The notes under the pieces were generated by a model. The model did no database searches and was not told the DNA's origin. It saw only the letters and a program-made list of their open reading frames with translations. Positions 46,365-55,269 of a DNA stretch of 64,000 nucleotides are shown piece after piece; within the stretch, counting starts at the first letter, position 1; every line of letters begins with the position of its first letter. Made by a program: the position numbers and the translations under genes. Origin of the DNA: Desulfovibrio sp. Huiquan2017 (GTDB lineage: Bacteria > Desulfobacterota > Desulfovibrionia > Desulfovibrionales > Desulfovibrionaceae); the NCBI RefSeq assembly GCF_017351175.1, contig NZ_JAFMPN010000011.1:62001-126000 (forward strand), written 5' to 3'.

Positions 46365-46398
46365 AAAAAGGGGCCCGCGCACCAGCGCGAGCCCCTTT
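46365..46398 (-). terminator. Terminator of the apr-qmo cluster
   Basis: AAAGGGGC...GCGC / GCGC...GCCCCTTT folds to a long stem with one mismatch, and the A run at 46365 gives a minus-strand T run. It follows the qmoD-like stop by 20 bases. Confidence 0.85.
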
Positions 46399-46418
46399 GG
46401 CGTTCAATTTCGGTAGGC

Positions 46419-47072
46419 TTACCAATCGCCGCCGAATGCGTCTCCGCCGAGGCCGAAATCGGCCTCGGGCTCGCCACCGACCTCGGGGCCGGAGGCCATG
46501 CCGCCATCGGCGGGAGCAGCCGCGCCGTCACCGGCAACACCGGCAACCACGACGCCCTGCTTCTTGACCTTTTCCACTTCGGCCATGAGGTCGTTGAGCT
46601 TCTTGGTCATCTCGTCGAGCTTGGTGGAGGCCACGGTGACCTTCTGCTCGCCCGCAGCGTTCTGCGCGTCGATGGTCTTGATCTTGGCTTCCATGGGACC
46701 GATCTTGGCGGCCAAGTCTTTTTTCTCGGCTTCGAGTTTCTCGACCTGGGCCTTGAGGGCGGCGTTATCCGCCTTGAGGCCGGCCAGGAGGTCCAGGACT
46801 TCCTTGGCACGGGCGGCCTCCGCCTCGGGCAGGGCCTCGATCTTGACCTGGCTGCCGAGCTTGGAGATGTCGCCCTCGGCATAGGCGGTCAGGCCGGGCT
46901 CTTGTTCGTAAATCCAGGCCTTGGACAGCGCCTGCGCCACAGGGGCGACGTCGGTGTCCAGAGTTTCAGCCTGGGTGATGTAAGCCAGCATATCGAGCTG
47001 AGTCTGGTCGGCGGCCTCGCCGCGCAGCACAGACACGAAAGCGTTCATGGGGAATACCTTAGCTTCAGCCAT
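46419..47072 (-). CDS. qmoD: QmoD-like protein downstream of qmoABC
   Basis: A 217-residue protein in the position of the conserved gene that follows qmoABC in Desulfovibrio (qmoD, known there as a promoter-distal hypothetical). The N-terminal 75 residues are a small globular region; residues about 80-165 form a strong coiled coil (LKADNAALKAQVEKLEAEKK); the tail is Gly/Ala/acidic and ends DAFGGDW. No cofactor motif or membrane helix. It may help assemble or hold the Qmo complex. The name rests on synteny. Confidence 0.75.
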   Translation of the reverse strand: MAEAKVFPMNAFVSVLRGEAADQTQLDMLAYITQAETLDTDVAPVAQALSKAWIYEQEPGLTAYAEGDISKLGSQVKIEALPEAEAARAKEVLDLLAGLKADNAALKAQVEKLEAEKKDLAAKIGPMEAKIKTIDAQNAAGEQKVTVASTKLDEMTKKLNDLMAEVEKVKKQGVVVAGVAGDGAAAPADGGMASGPEVGGEPEADFGLGGDAFGGDW

Positions 47073-47123
47073 TTGATGCCTCCTTAACTAAGTAAGCTTC
47101 GTTTGTATGGTTCACCCAGGCGA

Positions 47124-48395
47124 CTATCTGTCGGCGCCCATGGGGATGCGGCCAATCTTCTTGGCGTAGGACAGGGCCACGGTGCGGTAGACCAGGTGGC
47201 CCAACTTGGACCACGGCAGGTATGCCAGCAGCATGAACACGCCGATCAGGTGCACGTAGTAGATCGGGTAGGCCAACAGGGCCACGCCCAGCAGACGGAA
47301 CACGAAGGCGCCGATACCGGTCAGGAAGATGGTCCAGATCAGAGTCAGCAGATACCAGTCATACCAACTGGAAGACTGCTTGGACTGGTCCAGGTTGACC
47401 CGGCGCTTGGTCAGGGCCATGAGGCCGTAGACGCCCAGGCCCGCGCCCACGTAGGCGAGCAGCTTGACCGGGGACCACCAGGGCATGGGGGTGTGACCGA
47501 TGGCGGACACGATGTCGCCCAGGCCCTCGACGCCTATCTTGCGCAGGAACCAGCCGCCCCAGTGACCCGTGGCGACCACGCCGGTGACGACCAGCAGGGC
47601 GATGAAGGCGAACATGAGCCAGCGATGCCCGGAGGCGCGCTTGATGTCGAGTTCATCGGATTCCTCGTCGCTGCACTCCAGGAACTGGGTGTGCTGGAGG
47701 ATCTCGTACTTGACCGTGTCGATCAGGCAGGCGCAGAAGCACGGCTCGTCCTTGCGGCCCACGATAAAGGTCTTGGGCTGAAGGTCAAAGGCCTTGAGCA
47801 TGTTCCGGACGCCCGCGTAGAAGCCCCAAAGCATGAACAGGAAGACCAGGCCGAAGATCGGGTCGATGAAGTAGTCGCCGACGAACAGGCCGCCGAAGAC
47901 CACCGCGCCGTCCTGCACCGCTTTCCAGGCATGGGCGGCGTGGTCCCACTCGAAGGTGGGCAGGAAGGAACCCAGGCGCGAGGCCTGGAGAACCCAGATC
48001 AGCGCGTAGATGATGGCCGGGATGGCGGCCAGAGGCAGCAGCCCGCTGGAACTGGACATCCACTTGCCGATGATCGGCAGGGGGGCCAGGTTGCGGTAGG
48101 CCATGTTGCGCAGGGCGGACAGAAGGTCGCCCGGCTTGGCGCCGCGCGGGCACAGGTCGGAGCAGGTGCCGCAGTTGTGGCACAGCCAGATGTCGATATC
48201 ATTGACCAGGCGGTCCTTGAGTCCCCACTGGGCCCAGACCATCTCCTTGCGGGGATAGGGGCTGTCGGCGGGGGACAGGGGACAAACCACCGAGCAGGTG
48301 GCGCACTGGTAGCACTTCTTCAGGGAGTCGCCGCCTACGGCCTGCAACTCTTTCACGAACTTAAGGTCCGGTTGTACCTTGACGGTATTGGACAT
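47124..48395 (-). CDS. qmoC: Quinone-interacting membrane-bound oxidoreductase subunit QmoC
   Basis: A 423-residue fusion of an HdrC-like iron-sulfur part and an HdrE-like heme b membrane part. Two ferredoxin-type motifs lie in the first 95 residues: CYQCATCSVVCP and CHNCGTCSDLCP. Six helices follow from about residue 115 onward with histidines suited to heme b (for example in SAIGHTPMPWW and YYVHLIG). This subunit is thought to take electrons from menaquinol. It starts 10 bases after qmoB with AGGAGGT. Confidence 0.96.
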   Translation of the reverse strand: MSNTVKVQPDLKFVKELQAVGGDSLKKCYQCATCSVVCPLSPADSPYPRKEMVWAQWGLKDRLVNDIDIWLCHNCGTCSDLCPRGAKPGDLLSALRNMAYRNLAPLPIIGKWMSSSSGLLPLAAIPAIIYALIWVLQASRLGSFLPTFEWDHAAHAWKAVQDGAVVFGGLFVGDYFIDPIFGLVFLFMLWGFYAGVRNMLKAFDLQPKTFIVGRKDEPCFCACLIDTVKYEILQHTQFLECSDEESDELDIKRASGHRWLMFAFIALLVVTGVVATGHWGGWFLRKIGVEGLGDIVSAIGHTPMPWWSPVKLLAYVGAGLGVYGLMALTKRRVNLDQSKQSSSWYDWYLLTLIWTIFLTGIGAFVFRLLGVALLAYPIYYVHLIGVFMLLAYLPWSKLGHLVYRTVALSYAKKIGRIPMGADR

Positions 48396-48405
48396 GCCGT
48401 ACCTC

Positions 48406-50688
48406 CTAGTAACCCTTGAACGGGTTGGGGCCGAAGTTGGTGGTGATGTTGTTGACGAACTCGTCGATCATTTCCGGAACCTTGTCGTACATGTCGATGG
48501 AGACCTCATACTGTTCGACGCGTTCCGGCTCGACGCCAAGACGTCCCAGGGACTCCGCGATGTTCTCCTTGCGGCGGTTGCACAGCTCGGAGCCCTTGAC
48601 GAAGTGGCACTGGTAGTCGTCGCCGTACTTGCAGCCGAGCAACATCACACCGTCGATGCCCTTGCTCATGGCGTCGGCAACCCAGATGGCGTTGACCGAG
48701 CCGAGGCAGCGCACCGGCAGGAAGCGGACGTACGGGGACCAGGACTTGCCGCGCATGGCCGCCATGTCCAGAGCCGGGTAGGCGTCGTTCTCACAGGCCA
48801 GCACGATGATGCGCGGGCCGCCGGCGTCCAGGGTATCGGGGACCTTCACTTCCTTGATGGCCTGGCCGATCTGGCTGATGCCGTAGTTGGCGAAGCTGAT
48901 GACGCGCTCCGGGCAGGCGCCCATGCAGGTGCCGCAGCGACGGCAACGGGTCGGGTTGGGCAGCGGCGTGCCCTTCTCGTCATCGTCCAGCGCGCCGAAC
49001 GGGCATTCCTCGGTGCAACGCTTGCACTGCGTACAACGCATGAAGTTGAACTCGGGGAAGCTCAGGTCGCCGGAACGCGGATGCACGGAGACGCCGCGGT
49101 TGGCAGACTCGATGCACTGGATGGCCTTGAGGGCGGCACCGGCCGCATCTTCGGCGGCCAGGCCCAGGCCCATGGGCTGACGCACGCAACCGGCGGCGTA
49201 AACGCCCGTGCGGCGGGTTTCGTAGGGGAAGCAGATGTAATTGGAATCCGCGAACCCGTCGAACAGCTCCAGGTCCGGGAAGGCCGGGCCCTGGCGGTAG
49301 ACGAAGTTCATGGTCGGATCGGCCGCTGTGGTCGGGACGATGGCGGTGGGAACCACGACCATGTCGGCGACCAGCTCGATGTCGGCGCCGAGCAGGGTGT
49401 TCTTGGCCTTGACGACCACCGAGGAACCGGCCTCGACGACTTCGGCGACCGTGCCCTTGGTCAGCATGACGCCCGGATCATCCTGGGCGGCCTGATAGTA
49501 TTTCTCGTTGATGCCCGGGACCATCATGTGATCGTAGATGATGTAGGCCACGGCGTCGGGAGCGAGCTCGCGCACGTAATTGGCCTGCTTCAGGGCGATC
49601 AGGGAGGTCAGCTCCGAGGAGTAGGCCAGGTGCTTGGCGGATTCCTTATCGGGGTAGGCGAAGGTCTCGCACTCGTCGGCGCATTCGGATTCGTCTTCCG
49701 CCTTGCAGGGCATGTCCTCCGGCGCTTCGCAGACTTCGCCGCAGGGATCGTAGGAGACGTCCTTGGTCAGCAGGGAGATGTCCACGATGAAGGCCACGGA
49801 GGACGGGGTCCGGCCATCGGCGGTCTTGATGCCGCCGTTCTTGGCCATGGCCTCGAACTCGGCGGTGGTGACCACGTTCTTGATGGTGCCGTAGCCCAGC
49901 GGGGCCAGGAACTTGGTCTTGCCCGGGACCCAGCCGGTGGCCATGACCACCGAGCCGATCTCGTATTCCTTGCCCGCGATGGTCGCCTTGTACTGGGCCG
50001 GGGCTCCGGCCAGGGATTCCAGGACCGCGCCGGTGATGACCGTGATCTTATCGTTGACCTCGACCTTGGCGATGATGTCCTTGATGTTGATTTCCTGCTC
50101 GCGCTCGGAATAGGGCGCGCCCAGCGGGAAGGACTTGTACATGGTGGCAGCCTTGCCGCCCAGGGTCTCGTTCTTCTCGACCAGAACCACCTGGTAGCCC
50201 AGGCTGGCGGCGTTGAGCGCCGCGTTCAGGCCGGTGAAGCCGCCGCCCACGACCAGCACGGTCTTGTAGGCGTCGGGCAGTTCCGGCTCGGGAATCCGGC
50301 TGTTGGCCAGCTTGATGATTCCCATGTTGCAGTAATCCTTGGCGATGACTTCCATCTGGCCCGGGAACTGGGGATCCTCTTCATAGGACCACACGCACTG
50401 CTCGCGCAGGTTGACGCGTTCCACCTGGACCTTGTCGCCGAACTTGAACACGTCCCACTTGGCGCGGGGTGAACAGGCGCAGACGACCACGCCGTCCAGG
50501 CCGTTCTCGGCGATGTCGGCCTCGATCATGGCCTTGCCTTCCGGGCTGCACAGCACCGGATTGGACTTGGCCGCAGCGACAACGGAGGAGTGTTTGCCGT
50601 TGGCGCAGAACTGGGCCAGTCCATCGACATCCAGGTTGGCCCCGATGTCGCAGCCTCCACAGATATATACTCCAAGCTTTTCAGCCAT
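48406..50688 (-). CDS. qmoB: Quinone-interacting membrane-bound oxidoreductase subunit QmoB
   Basis: A 760-residue HdrA-like flavoprotein fused to an MvhD-like tail. The N-terminus has GVYICGGCDIGAN; the FAD-binding VLVVGGGFTGLNAALNAASL starts near residue 142; two iron-sulfur motifs CTQCKRCTEECP and CRRCGTCMGACP follow near residues 550-600; the C-terminal MvhD-type domain has RFLPVRCLGSVNA and LLGCKYGDDYQC. A Cys/Glu-rich insertion (PCKAEDESECADECE) interrupts the flavin domain. Partner of QmoA and QmoC in electron delivery to APS reductase, possibly with electron confurcation. Confidence 0.96.
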   Translation of the reverse strand: MAEKLGVYICGGCDIGANLDVDGLAQFCANGKHSSVVAAAKSNPVLCSPEGKAMIEADIAENGLDGVVVCACSPRAKWDVFKFGDKVQVERVNLREQCVWSYEEDPQFPGQMEVIAKDYCNMGIIKLANSRIPEPELPDAYKTVLVVGGGFTGLNAALNAASLGYQVVLVEKNETLGGKAATMYKSFPLGAPYSEREQEINIKDIIAKVEVNDKITVITGAVLESLAGAPAQYKATIAGKEYEIGSVVMATGWVPGKTKFLAPLGYGTIKNVVTTAEFEAMAKNGGIKTADGRTPSSVAFIVDISLLTKDVSYDPCGEVCEAPEDMPCKAEDESECADECETFAYPDKESAKHLAYSSELTSLIALKQANYVRELAPDAVAYIIYDHMMVPGINEKYYQAAQDDPGVMLTKGTVAEVVEAGSSVVVKAKNTLLGADIELVADMVVVPTAIVPTTAADPTMNFVYRQGPAFPDLELFDGFADSNYICFPYETRRTGVYAAGCVRQPMGLGLAAEDAAGAALKAIQCIESANRGVSVHPRSGDLSFPEFNFMRCTQCKRCTEECPFGALDDDEKGTPLPNPTRCRRCGTCMGACPERVISFANYGISQIGQAIKEVKVPDTLDAGGPRIIVLACENDAYPALDMAAMRGKSWSPYVRFLPVRCLGSVNAIWVADAMSKGIDGVMLLGCKYGDDYQCHFVKGSELCNRRKENIAESLGRLGVEPERVEQYEVSIDMYDKVPEMIDEFVNNITTNFGPNPFKGY

Positions 50689-50691
50689 TGT

Positions 50692-51927
50692 TTACCTCCC
50701 TACCACGGTTTGAATCGCCTTCATCGCGGCGGCGGTGCCGGACTGGGCGGTCTTCATGACATCGAACGGCTGCTTGGCGCAACCGGCGGCGATGATGCCC
50801 TCGCCGTCGATGACGAAACCGTCGGCGTCGATGGACCCGGCCGGGACCTGCACGCCGGCGCAACTGGGCTGCATGCCGGTGGCGAGCACAACCATGTCGT
50901 ACTTCTCGTCGGTCTTGATGCCGGTCAGGGCGTTTTCCACGGTGACGATGGGGTTGCCGTCGCCGTCCTCGACAATGGCGGCCACCTTGCCCTTGACCAG
51001 GCTGAGCTTCTCGTCAGCCTCGGTGATGGACTTGAACTTGTCGTACCGGCCCGGGGTGCGCAGATCAATGTAGTAGATCGTCGCGCTCGCGTCGGAACGC
51101 TCGCGCACGTAGCGGACATGCTTCAGCGAAGCCATGCAGCAGATGTACGAGCAGTAGTTCAGGTGGTTCTGGTCGCGGGAACCGGCACACTGCACGAAGG
51201 CGATCTTCTTGGGTTCCGCACCGTCGGAAGGCCGCTTGATCTTGCCGTTCGTGGGGCCGTTGGGCGCGCACAGACGCTCGAACTGCATGTTGGTGACCAC
51301 GTTCTTGAGCTTGCCCCCGCCCAGGTTGGTCAGGTTGGCCACGTCGTAAGGCTTCCAGCCGGTGGCCACCACGATGGCGCCGACGGCCAGATCGATGGTC
51401 TTGGGCGCGTCGTCCACGACCACCGCGTCATACGGGCAGGCGTTGCTGATGGCCGCCAATTCGGTCTCGGACGCGTTCTCGGCGTCCACCACGTAGCGCA
51501 TGGGGAACATGAAGGGATGGGTCTTGTAGGCCAGACCGCGGGTGCCGGTGCCGAAATCGAATTCGGAACTGATCTTGGTCTTGGTGGCCTTCTCGCACTC
51601 GCCGCAGGCGGTACACTTTTCGTTCACGTAGCGGGGACGCTGCGTGATCTTCACGTCGTAGTTGCCGGCGGAACCGGAAACCGACGTGACGTCGGCCATG
51701 GTGAGGACCTTGACGTTGGGGTTGTTTTTGATGCGCTGAAACTGAATCTCCAGACCGCAGGAGGGGGGGCACAGCTTGGGGAAATACTGATTCAGCTGCG
51801 CAACCCGGCCACCAAGGTAGGGATTGGTTTCAACGATGTACACCTCGTAGCCGACTTCGGCGGCTTCGAGGGCGGCGGTGATTCCTGCGAATCCTCCGCC
51901 TACGACGAGAATACTGTTATTCGACAT
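50692..51927 (-). CDS. qmoA: Quinone-interacting membrane-bound oxidoreductase subunit QmoA
   Basis: A 411-residue HdrA-like flavoprotein. The FAD motif SILVVGGGFAGITAALEAAE is at residues 4-23, with the second flavin strand GAIVVATGWKPYD. Cysteines include CTACGEC near residue 130 and a CSYICC pair later. It starts the qmoABC run; three bases separate its stop from the qmoB start. In the Qmo complex it is a soluble-side subunit facing AprBA. Confidence 0.96.
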   Translation of the reverse strand: MSNNSILVVGGGFAGITAALEAAEVGYEVYIVETNPYLGGRVAQLNQYFPKLCPPSCGLEIQFQRIKNNPNVKVLTMADVTSVSGSAGNYDVKITQRPRYVNEKCTACGECEKATKTKISSEFDFGTGTRGLAYKTHPFMFPMRYVVDAENASETELAAISNACPYDAVVVDDAPKTIDLAVGAIVVATGWKPYDVANLTNLGGGKLKNVVTNMQFERLCAPNGPTNGKIKRPSDGAEPKKIAFVQCAGSRDQNHLNYCSYICCMASLKHVRYVRERSDASATIYYIDLRTPGRYDKFKSITEADEKLSLVKGKVAAIVEDGDGNPIVTVENALTGIKTDEKYDMVVLATGMQPSCAGVQVPAGSIDADGFVIDGEGIIAAGCAKQPFDVMKTAQSGTAAAMKAIQTVVGR

Positions 51928-51980
51928 TCTCTTAACTCCTCCCGAATAAAGTTGAGGCTCAAGCCAAAAAATGGCCTAAA

Positions 51981-52011
51981 CCCGGACCGGGAGCGGTTTT
52001 CCCGGCCCGGC
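51981..52011 (-). terminator. Hairpin with T run in the aprA-qmoA gap (possible attenuator)
   Basis: In the minus-strand RNA CCGGGCCGGGA pairs with UCCCGGUCCGG (one G-U wobble), followed by UUUAGGCC and then a run of six U. It lies about 55 bases before qmoA, so may partly stop aprBA transcripts. Confidence 0.5.
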
Positions 52012-52041
52012 TTCAGACCATTTTAGCCCCGGTATTTTTAA

Positions 52042-52071
52042 GAGAGCGCGGGTCCGGGGACCCGCGCTCTC
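52042..52071 (-). repeat. Fourteen-base-pair hairpin directly after aprA
   Basis: GAGAGCGCGGGTCC and GGACCCGCGCTCTC are exact complements with a two-base gap. No T run follows on the minus strand, so it looks like a message-stabilising or processing hairpin at the aprBA 3' end. Confidence 0.7.
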
Positions 52072-52091
52072 GGGGTGATCATTACCTAAGC

Positions 52092-54089
52092 TTAGGCGTC
52101 GGGGATGATCTTGACGTAGGGCTTCTTGAAGACGGTGGTCACGCCGGTGGCGGGATCGTAGGTGGAGTTACAGAAGCACTTCCACTTGGAGTCGTCCAGG
52201 CCCATGAAGTCGCCGCGGTAGTAGAAGCCCGGGTAACGGGATTCCTCGCGGAACTCGATGTGCTGCATGTGCAGGCGGACGGTCCACAGGCGATGGAACT
52301 GTTCCCAGCAGCGCATCAGTTCGTGCAGGTCACGAGCGGCGAGCTTCTTGGAGTCTTCTTCCATCATGCCGAGCAGCCAGAAGCCGGTGTTCAGCAGAGC
52401 ACGGGAGGTCATGTACAGGGTGCCAACGCCTCCGCCGTATTCATCGGTGCACTTGATGAGGCGCATCATGAAGTTGTGCGGGGTGATGTAGGCCGGGTTC
52501 ACAACGGGATCGGTGGAACCGCCCTTGTTCTCCATGTAGGTGTACATCGGCTGGTAGATTTCCTTGGCCATGTCGGCGGCGGATTCCTTCAGCACGGGCT
52601 TGAAGTCCTTGTGGTCCACGGCCCAACGCACCATCTGCTTGCCGACGATGCGGCCTTCAGCGTGGGAGCCGGAGGAGAACTTGTGACCGGAAGCGCCGAC
52701 GCCGTCAGCGCAGGTGAACAGACCGTTGACGGTGGTCATACGGTTGTAGACCTTGCCGTTGTCGGCCTTGATTTTGTAGCTCTCGGGGACCCAAGGCTCG
52801 TCCGGACCGGAAACCCAGATGCCGCAGCAACCGGAGTGGGAACCCAGGAGGTAAGGCTCGGTGGGCATGATCTCGGAACCGCGATCCTCGGGAGCGCAGT
52901 TGGTGGCGGCCCACAGGTTGGCCTGACCGACGCACATGTCAAGGAAGTCTTCCCAAGCCTCGGACTCGAGGTGCTTCCACTCGGGACCGGTCAGGTCGCC
53001 ATTGACGGTGTTCAGCAGGGCGGTCTTGGTGTCCATGAAGATCGGGCCGCGGCCTTCACGCATTTCACGGAGCATCATGTGGTTACGCAGACAGGTGGGG
53101 ATGATGTGACCCTTGGCGTAGCCGCGATCCTCGTAAGGCTTCAGCATGGCGCGGTTGGTCTCGCAGTAGTCCTCACCCTTGTAGTTGGTGGCTTTGGCCT
53201 TGAAGAGCAGGAACCAAGCGCCGACCGGGCCGTAACCGTCCTTGAAGCGGGCGGGGACGAAGCGGTTTTCCATCATGGTCATCTCGGCGCCGACCTGAGC
53301 ACACATGGTGTAGGTGGAGCCGGAGTTCCAGACGGGATACCAGGCGCGGCCCATACCCTCACCGGTGGAGCGGGGGCGGTACACGTTGACGGCGCCACCG
53401 CAAGCCACGACAGCGGCGTTGCAGGTGAAGACGTAAACCTTGTTCTCACGGGTGGAGAAGCCGACGGCACCGGCGATGCGGTTGGGCTCGTTGGCGTCCA
53501 GGAGCATCTTAACGATGAACACGCGCTCGACGTAGCGGTCTTCGCCCAGGGCGTTCTTGGCGGCTTCAGCAACGATGCACTTGTAGGACTCACCGTTGAT
53601 CATGATCTGCCAGCGGCCGGAGCGGACGGGAGCGTCGCCGTTGCGGATGGCCAGGCCCTCGGCCTTGGCTTTGGCACCGTCGAGGTTCTTGCCGTCTTTC
53701 TTGACCCAAACGGGGAGGCCCCATTCTTCGAAGAGGTGGACGGAATCATCAACGTGGCGGCCCAGGTCGAAGATCAGGTCTTCGCGGACGATGCCCATGA
53801 GGTCGGTGCGGACCATGCGGACGTAGTCGTCCACATCGTTCTCGCCGCAGTAGGTGTTGATGGCGGACAGGCCCTGGGCAACGGCGCCGGAGCGCTCCAG
53901 AGCGGCCTTGTCGCAGAGCATGATCTTCAGGGAGGGGTCGACCTTGTCGGCCCAGCGCACGGCCTCGAAGGCGACGCCGCAACAACCCATGCCGCCGCCG
54001 ACCATCAGGATATCAGCGTGCTGTTCGATGATTTCCGGCTCGGCGAGAGCAACACCTTTGGAGGCTTCTTTGCTAGGAAGCAGAGGCAT
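52092..54089 (-). CDS. aprA: Adenylylsulfate (APS) reductase alpha subunit
   Basis: A 665-residue FAD enzyme of the fumarate-reductase fold that reduces APS to sulfite and AMP. The flavin motif is ILMVGGGMGCCGVAFEAVRW at residues about 28-47, with AALERSGAVAQGLSAINTYC, VACGGAVNVYRPRST and the GCCGIWVSGPDEPW block all as in Desulfovibrio AprA. Length equals the family's (about 660-670). It follows aprB by 65 bases. Codon use is strongly biased, as expected for one of the most abundant proteins. Confidence 0.98.
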   Translation of the reverse strand: MPLLPSKEASKGVALAEPEIIEQHADILMVGGGMGCCGVAFEAVRWADKVDPSLKIMLCDKAALERSGAVAQGLSAINTYCGENDVDDYVRMVRTDLMGIVREDLIFDLGRHVDDSVHLFEEWGLPVWVKKDGKNLDGAKAKAEGLAIRNGDAPVRSGRWQIMINGESYKCIVAEAAKNALGEDRYVERVFIVKMLLDANEPNRIAGAVGFSTRENKVYVFTCNAAVVACGGAVNVYRPRSTGEGMGRAWYPVWNSGSTYTMCAQVGAEMTMMENRFVPARFKDGYGPVGAWFLLFKAKATNYKGEDYCETNRAMLKPYEDRGYAKGHIIPTCLRNHMMLREMREGRGPIFMDTKTALLNTVNGDLTGPEWKHLESEAWEDFLDMCVGQANLWAATNCAPEDRGSEIMPTEPYLLGSHSGCCGIWVSGPDEPWVPESYKIKADNGKVYNRMTTVNGLFTCADGVGASGHKFSSGSHAEGRIVGKQMVRWAVDHKDFKPVLKESAADMAKEIYQPMYTYMENKGGSTDPVVNPAYITPHNFMMRLIKCTDEYGGGVGTLYMTSRALLNTGFWLLGMMEEDSKKLAARDLHELMRCWEQFHRLWTVRLHMQHIEFREESRYPGFYYRGDFMGLDDSKWKCFCNSTYDPATGVTTVFKKPYVKIIPDA

Positions 54090-54154
54090 AATATTTCTCC
54101 TAATATTTGAAGTGATTCAAGTTGTCTTGCAGACGAGATTACACGAACCGGGTA

Positions 54155-54655
54155 CTAGACCAGGCTGGCGTAGTCTTCCAGCTTCCACTCTTTCTTCAGG
54201 TCGGCGTCCGTGACGGAAGCCTCTTCCATGACGGTGGCCTTCGGGGCGGCCAGTTCGGTCTCGGTGAAGAGGATCTCGGAGTCCAGATCGCCGGGTTCGG
54301 GCTTGCCGTCGAAGGGCTTGATGGAACCTTCAGCAGTGGTGCGGATGGGGAACTTGAAGCGCTTCACGCTGCCATTACGGAATTTGATGGTCCACATGAT
54401 ATCTTCAGCGGAACGCATCGGGATGGAGGTACCACCCATAGGGGCGAAGTCGGCGTACGGACGGGCTTCAATAGCGCCCTGGGGGCAAATTTTCACGCAG
54501 GAATAACATTCCCAGCAAGCGGACGGTTCCTGGTTGTAGGCCTTCATTTCGGCGGGATCCAGGATCATCAGATCGTTGGGGCAAATGTACATGCAAGCGG
54601 TCTTTTCGCCACCCTTGCAGCCGTCACATTTTTCCGGGTTAACAAAGGTCGGCAT
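54155..54655 (-). CDS. aprB: Adenylylsulfate (APS) reductase beta subunit
   Basis: A 166-residue electron-transfer subunit with two [4Fe-4S] clusters. The cysteine motifs are CDGCKGGEKTACMYICP (with the insertion typical of AprB) and CWECYSCVKICP. The C-terminal tail (EWKLEDYASLV) wraps AprA in known structures. Start 54655 has GGAGGAG upstream. First gene of the apr-qmo cluster. Confidence 0.98.
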   Translation of the reverse strand: MPTFVNPEKCDGCKGGEKTACMYICPNDLMILDPAEMKAYNQEPSACWECYSCVKICPQGAIEARPYADFAPMGGTSIPMRSAEDIMWTIKFRNGSVKRFKFPIRTTAEGSIKPFDGKPEPGDLDSEILFTETELAAPKATVMEEASVTDADLKKEWKLEDYASLV

Positions 54656-54754
54656 AACTTCTCCTCCTAAATAGGGTTTTATTATTCACAATAACCGACA
54701 TCCTCTACCTAAAAACAAAAATCGTCACCCGTTGCAAACCGGGCGGAATTTGGG

Positions 54755-54781
54755 ATTAGCAAGACGAAACACCCTTGTCAA
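54755..54781 (-). promoter_or_regulatory. Candidate promoter for aprBA-qmoABC
   Basis: On the minus strand a perfect TTGACA at 54781-54776 is followed 15 bases later by GCTAAT (or at 17 bases by TAATCC). It implies a leader of about 95 bases before aprB. Confidence 0.45.
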
Positions 54782-55051
54782 CGTGAAAGTGAATTTTTGA
54801 ACAAGCGTATATCGTCAACTGTGTCTCGGGTTTTGGGCCTGCGGGCGAAAAATGCCCGGCCCGTCGGCATTTTCACCCGGCGCGAAGCGGCATCGCACAA
54901 CGAAAAAACACCTATTGAAACCTTTACCGTTTTTAGTTTAAATGAACAAAGAATTGCAAGCCTTTTTTCAATTTATATGGTAGTACTCTAATGACAATGC
55001 AATCCACTGAAAATACAATCAAAAAATATAGTGAAAACCCCCTCGTTCTCT

Positions 55052-55073
55052 AGACTTTCTCCCGAGAAGGTCT
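55052..55073. promoter_or_regulatory. Near-perfect 22-base palindrome upstream of sat
   Basis: AGACTTTCTC-CC-GAGAAGGTCT, with one wobble pair, lies about 60 bases before the sat promoter. It could be an operator or the end hairpin of an upstream short transcript. Confidence 0.4.
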
Positions 55074-55134
55074 ACTCACCCACCCGAGCGGTCCATCGGG
55101 CATAAGATGTTGCAGGACGGGCGGAAAAAAGCGC

Positions 55135-55152
55135 TTGACACGACTTTCACAA
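55135..55152 (+). promoter_or_regulatory. Rex-like operator overlapping the sat promoter
   Basis: TTGACACGACTTTCACAA compared with the Rex consensus TTGTGAA-N4-TTCACAA: the right half matches 7 of 7 and the left half 4 of 7. It covers the -35 box and part of the spacer. Rex, the NADH-responsive repressor, is known to act on sat in Desulfovibrio vulgaris. Confidence 0.6.
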
Positions 55153-55164
55153 ACAGCCAATAAA
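55135..55164 (+). promoter_or_regulatory. sat promoter
   Basis: TTGACA at 55135, 18-base spacer, AATAAA (four of six) at 55159. The leader to the start codon is about 100 bases and includes TTAGGAGG at the end. Confidence 0.5.
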
Positions 55165-55269
55165 GGCGGACCCTACAATTGGGAAATAATCATGGTTATG
55201 TAAGCGGCCGAGGCGGCTCACCATGAATTAAGGCAATGGAATCACTGACAAACTATTTAGGAGGCTTAC

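Larger units (their letters stand above)
54656..55269. other. Divergent regulatory region between aprBA and sat
   Basis: A 614-base region with promoters for the two most heavily expressed units of sulfate reduction. The centre (54900-55050) is AT-rich. A short frame at 54797-54991 has no ribosome binding site and is not credible as a gene. Specific sites are listed separately. Confidence 0.6.

Noticed and set aside
54797-54991. Short open frame of 64 codons in the aprBA-sat region
   Set aside because: No ribosome binding site, overlaps the aprBA promoter region, and composition is that of non-coding sequence.
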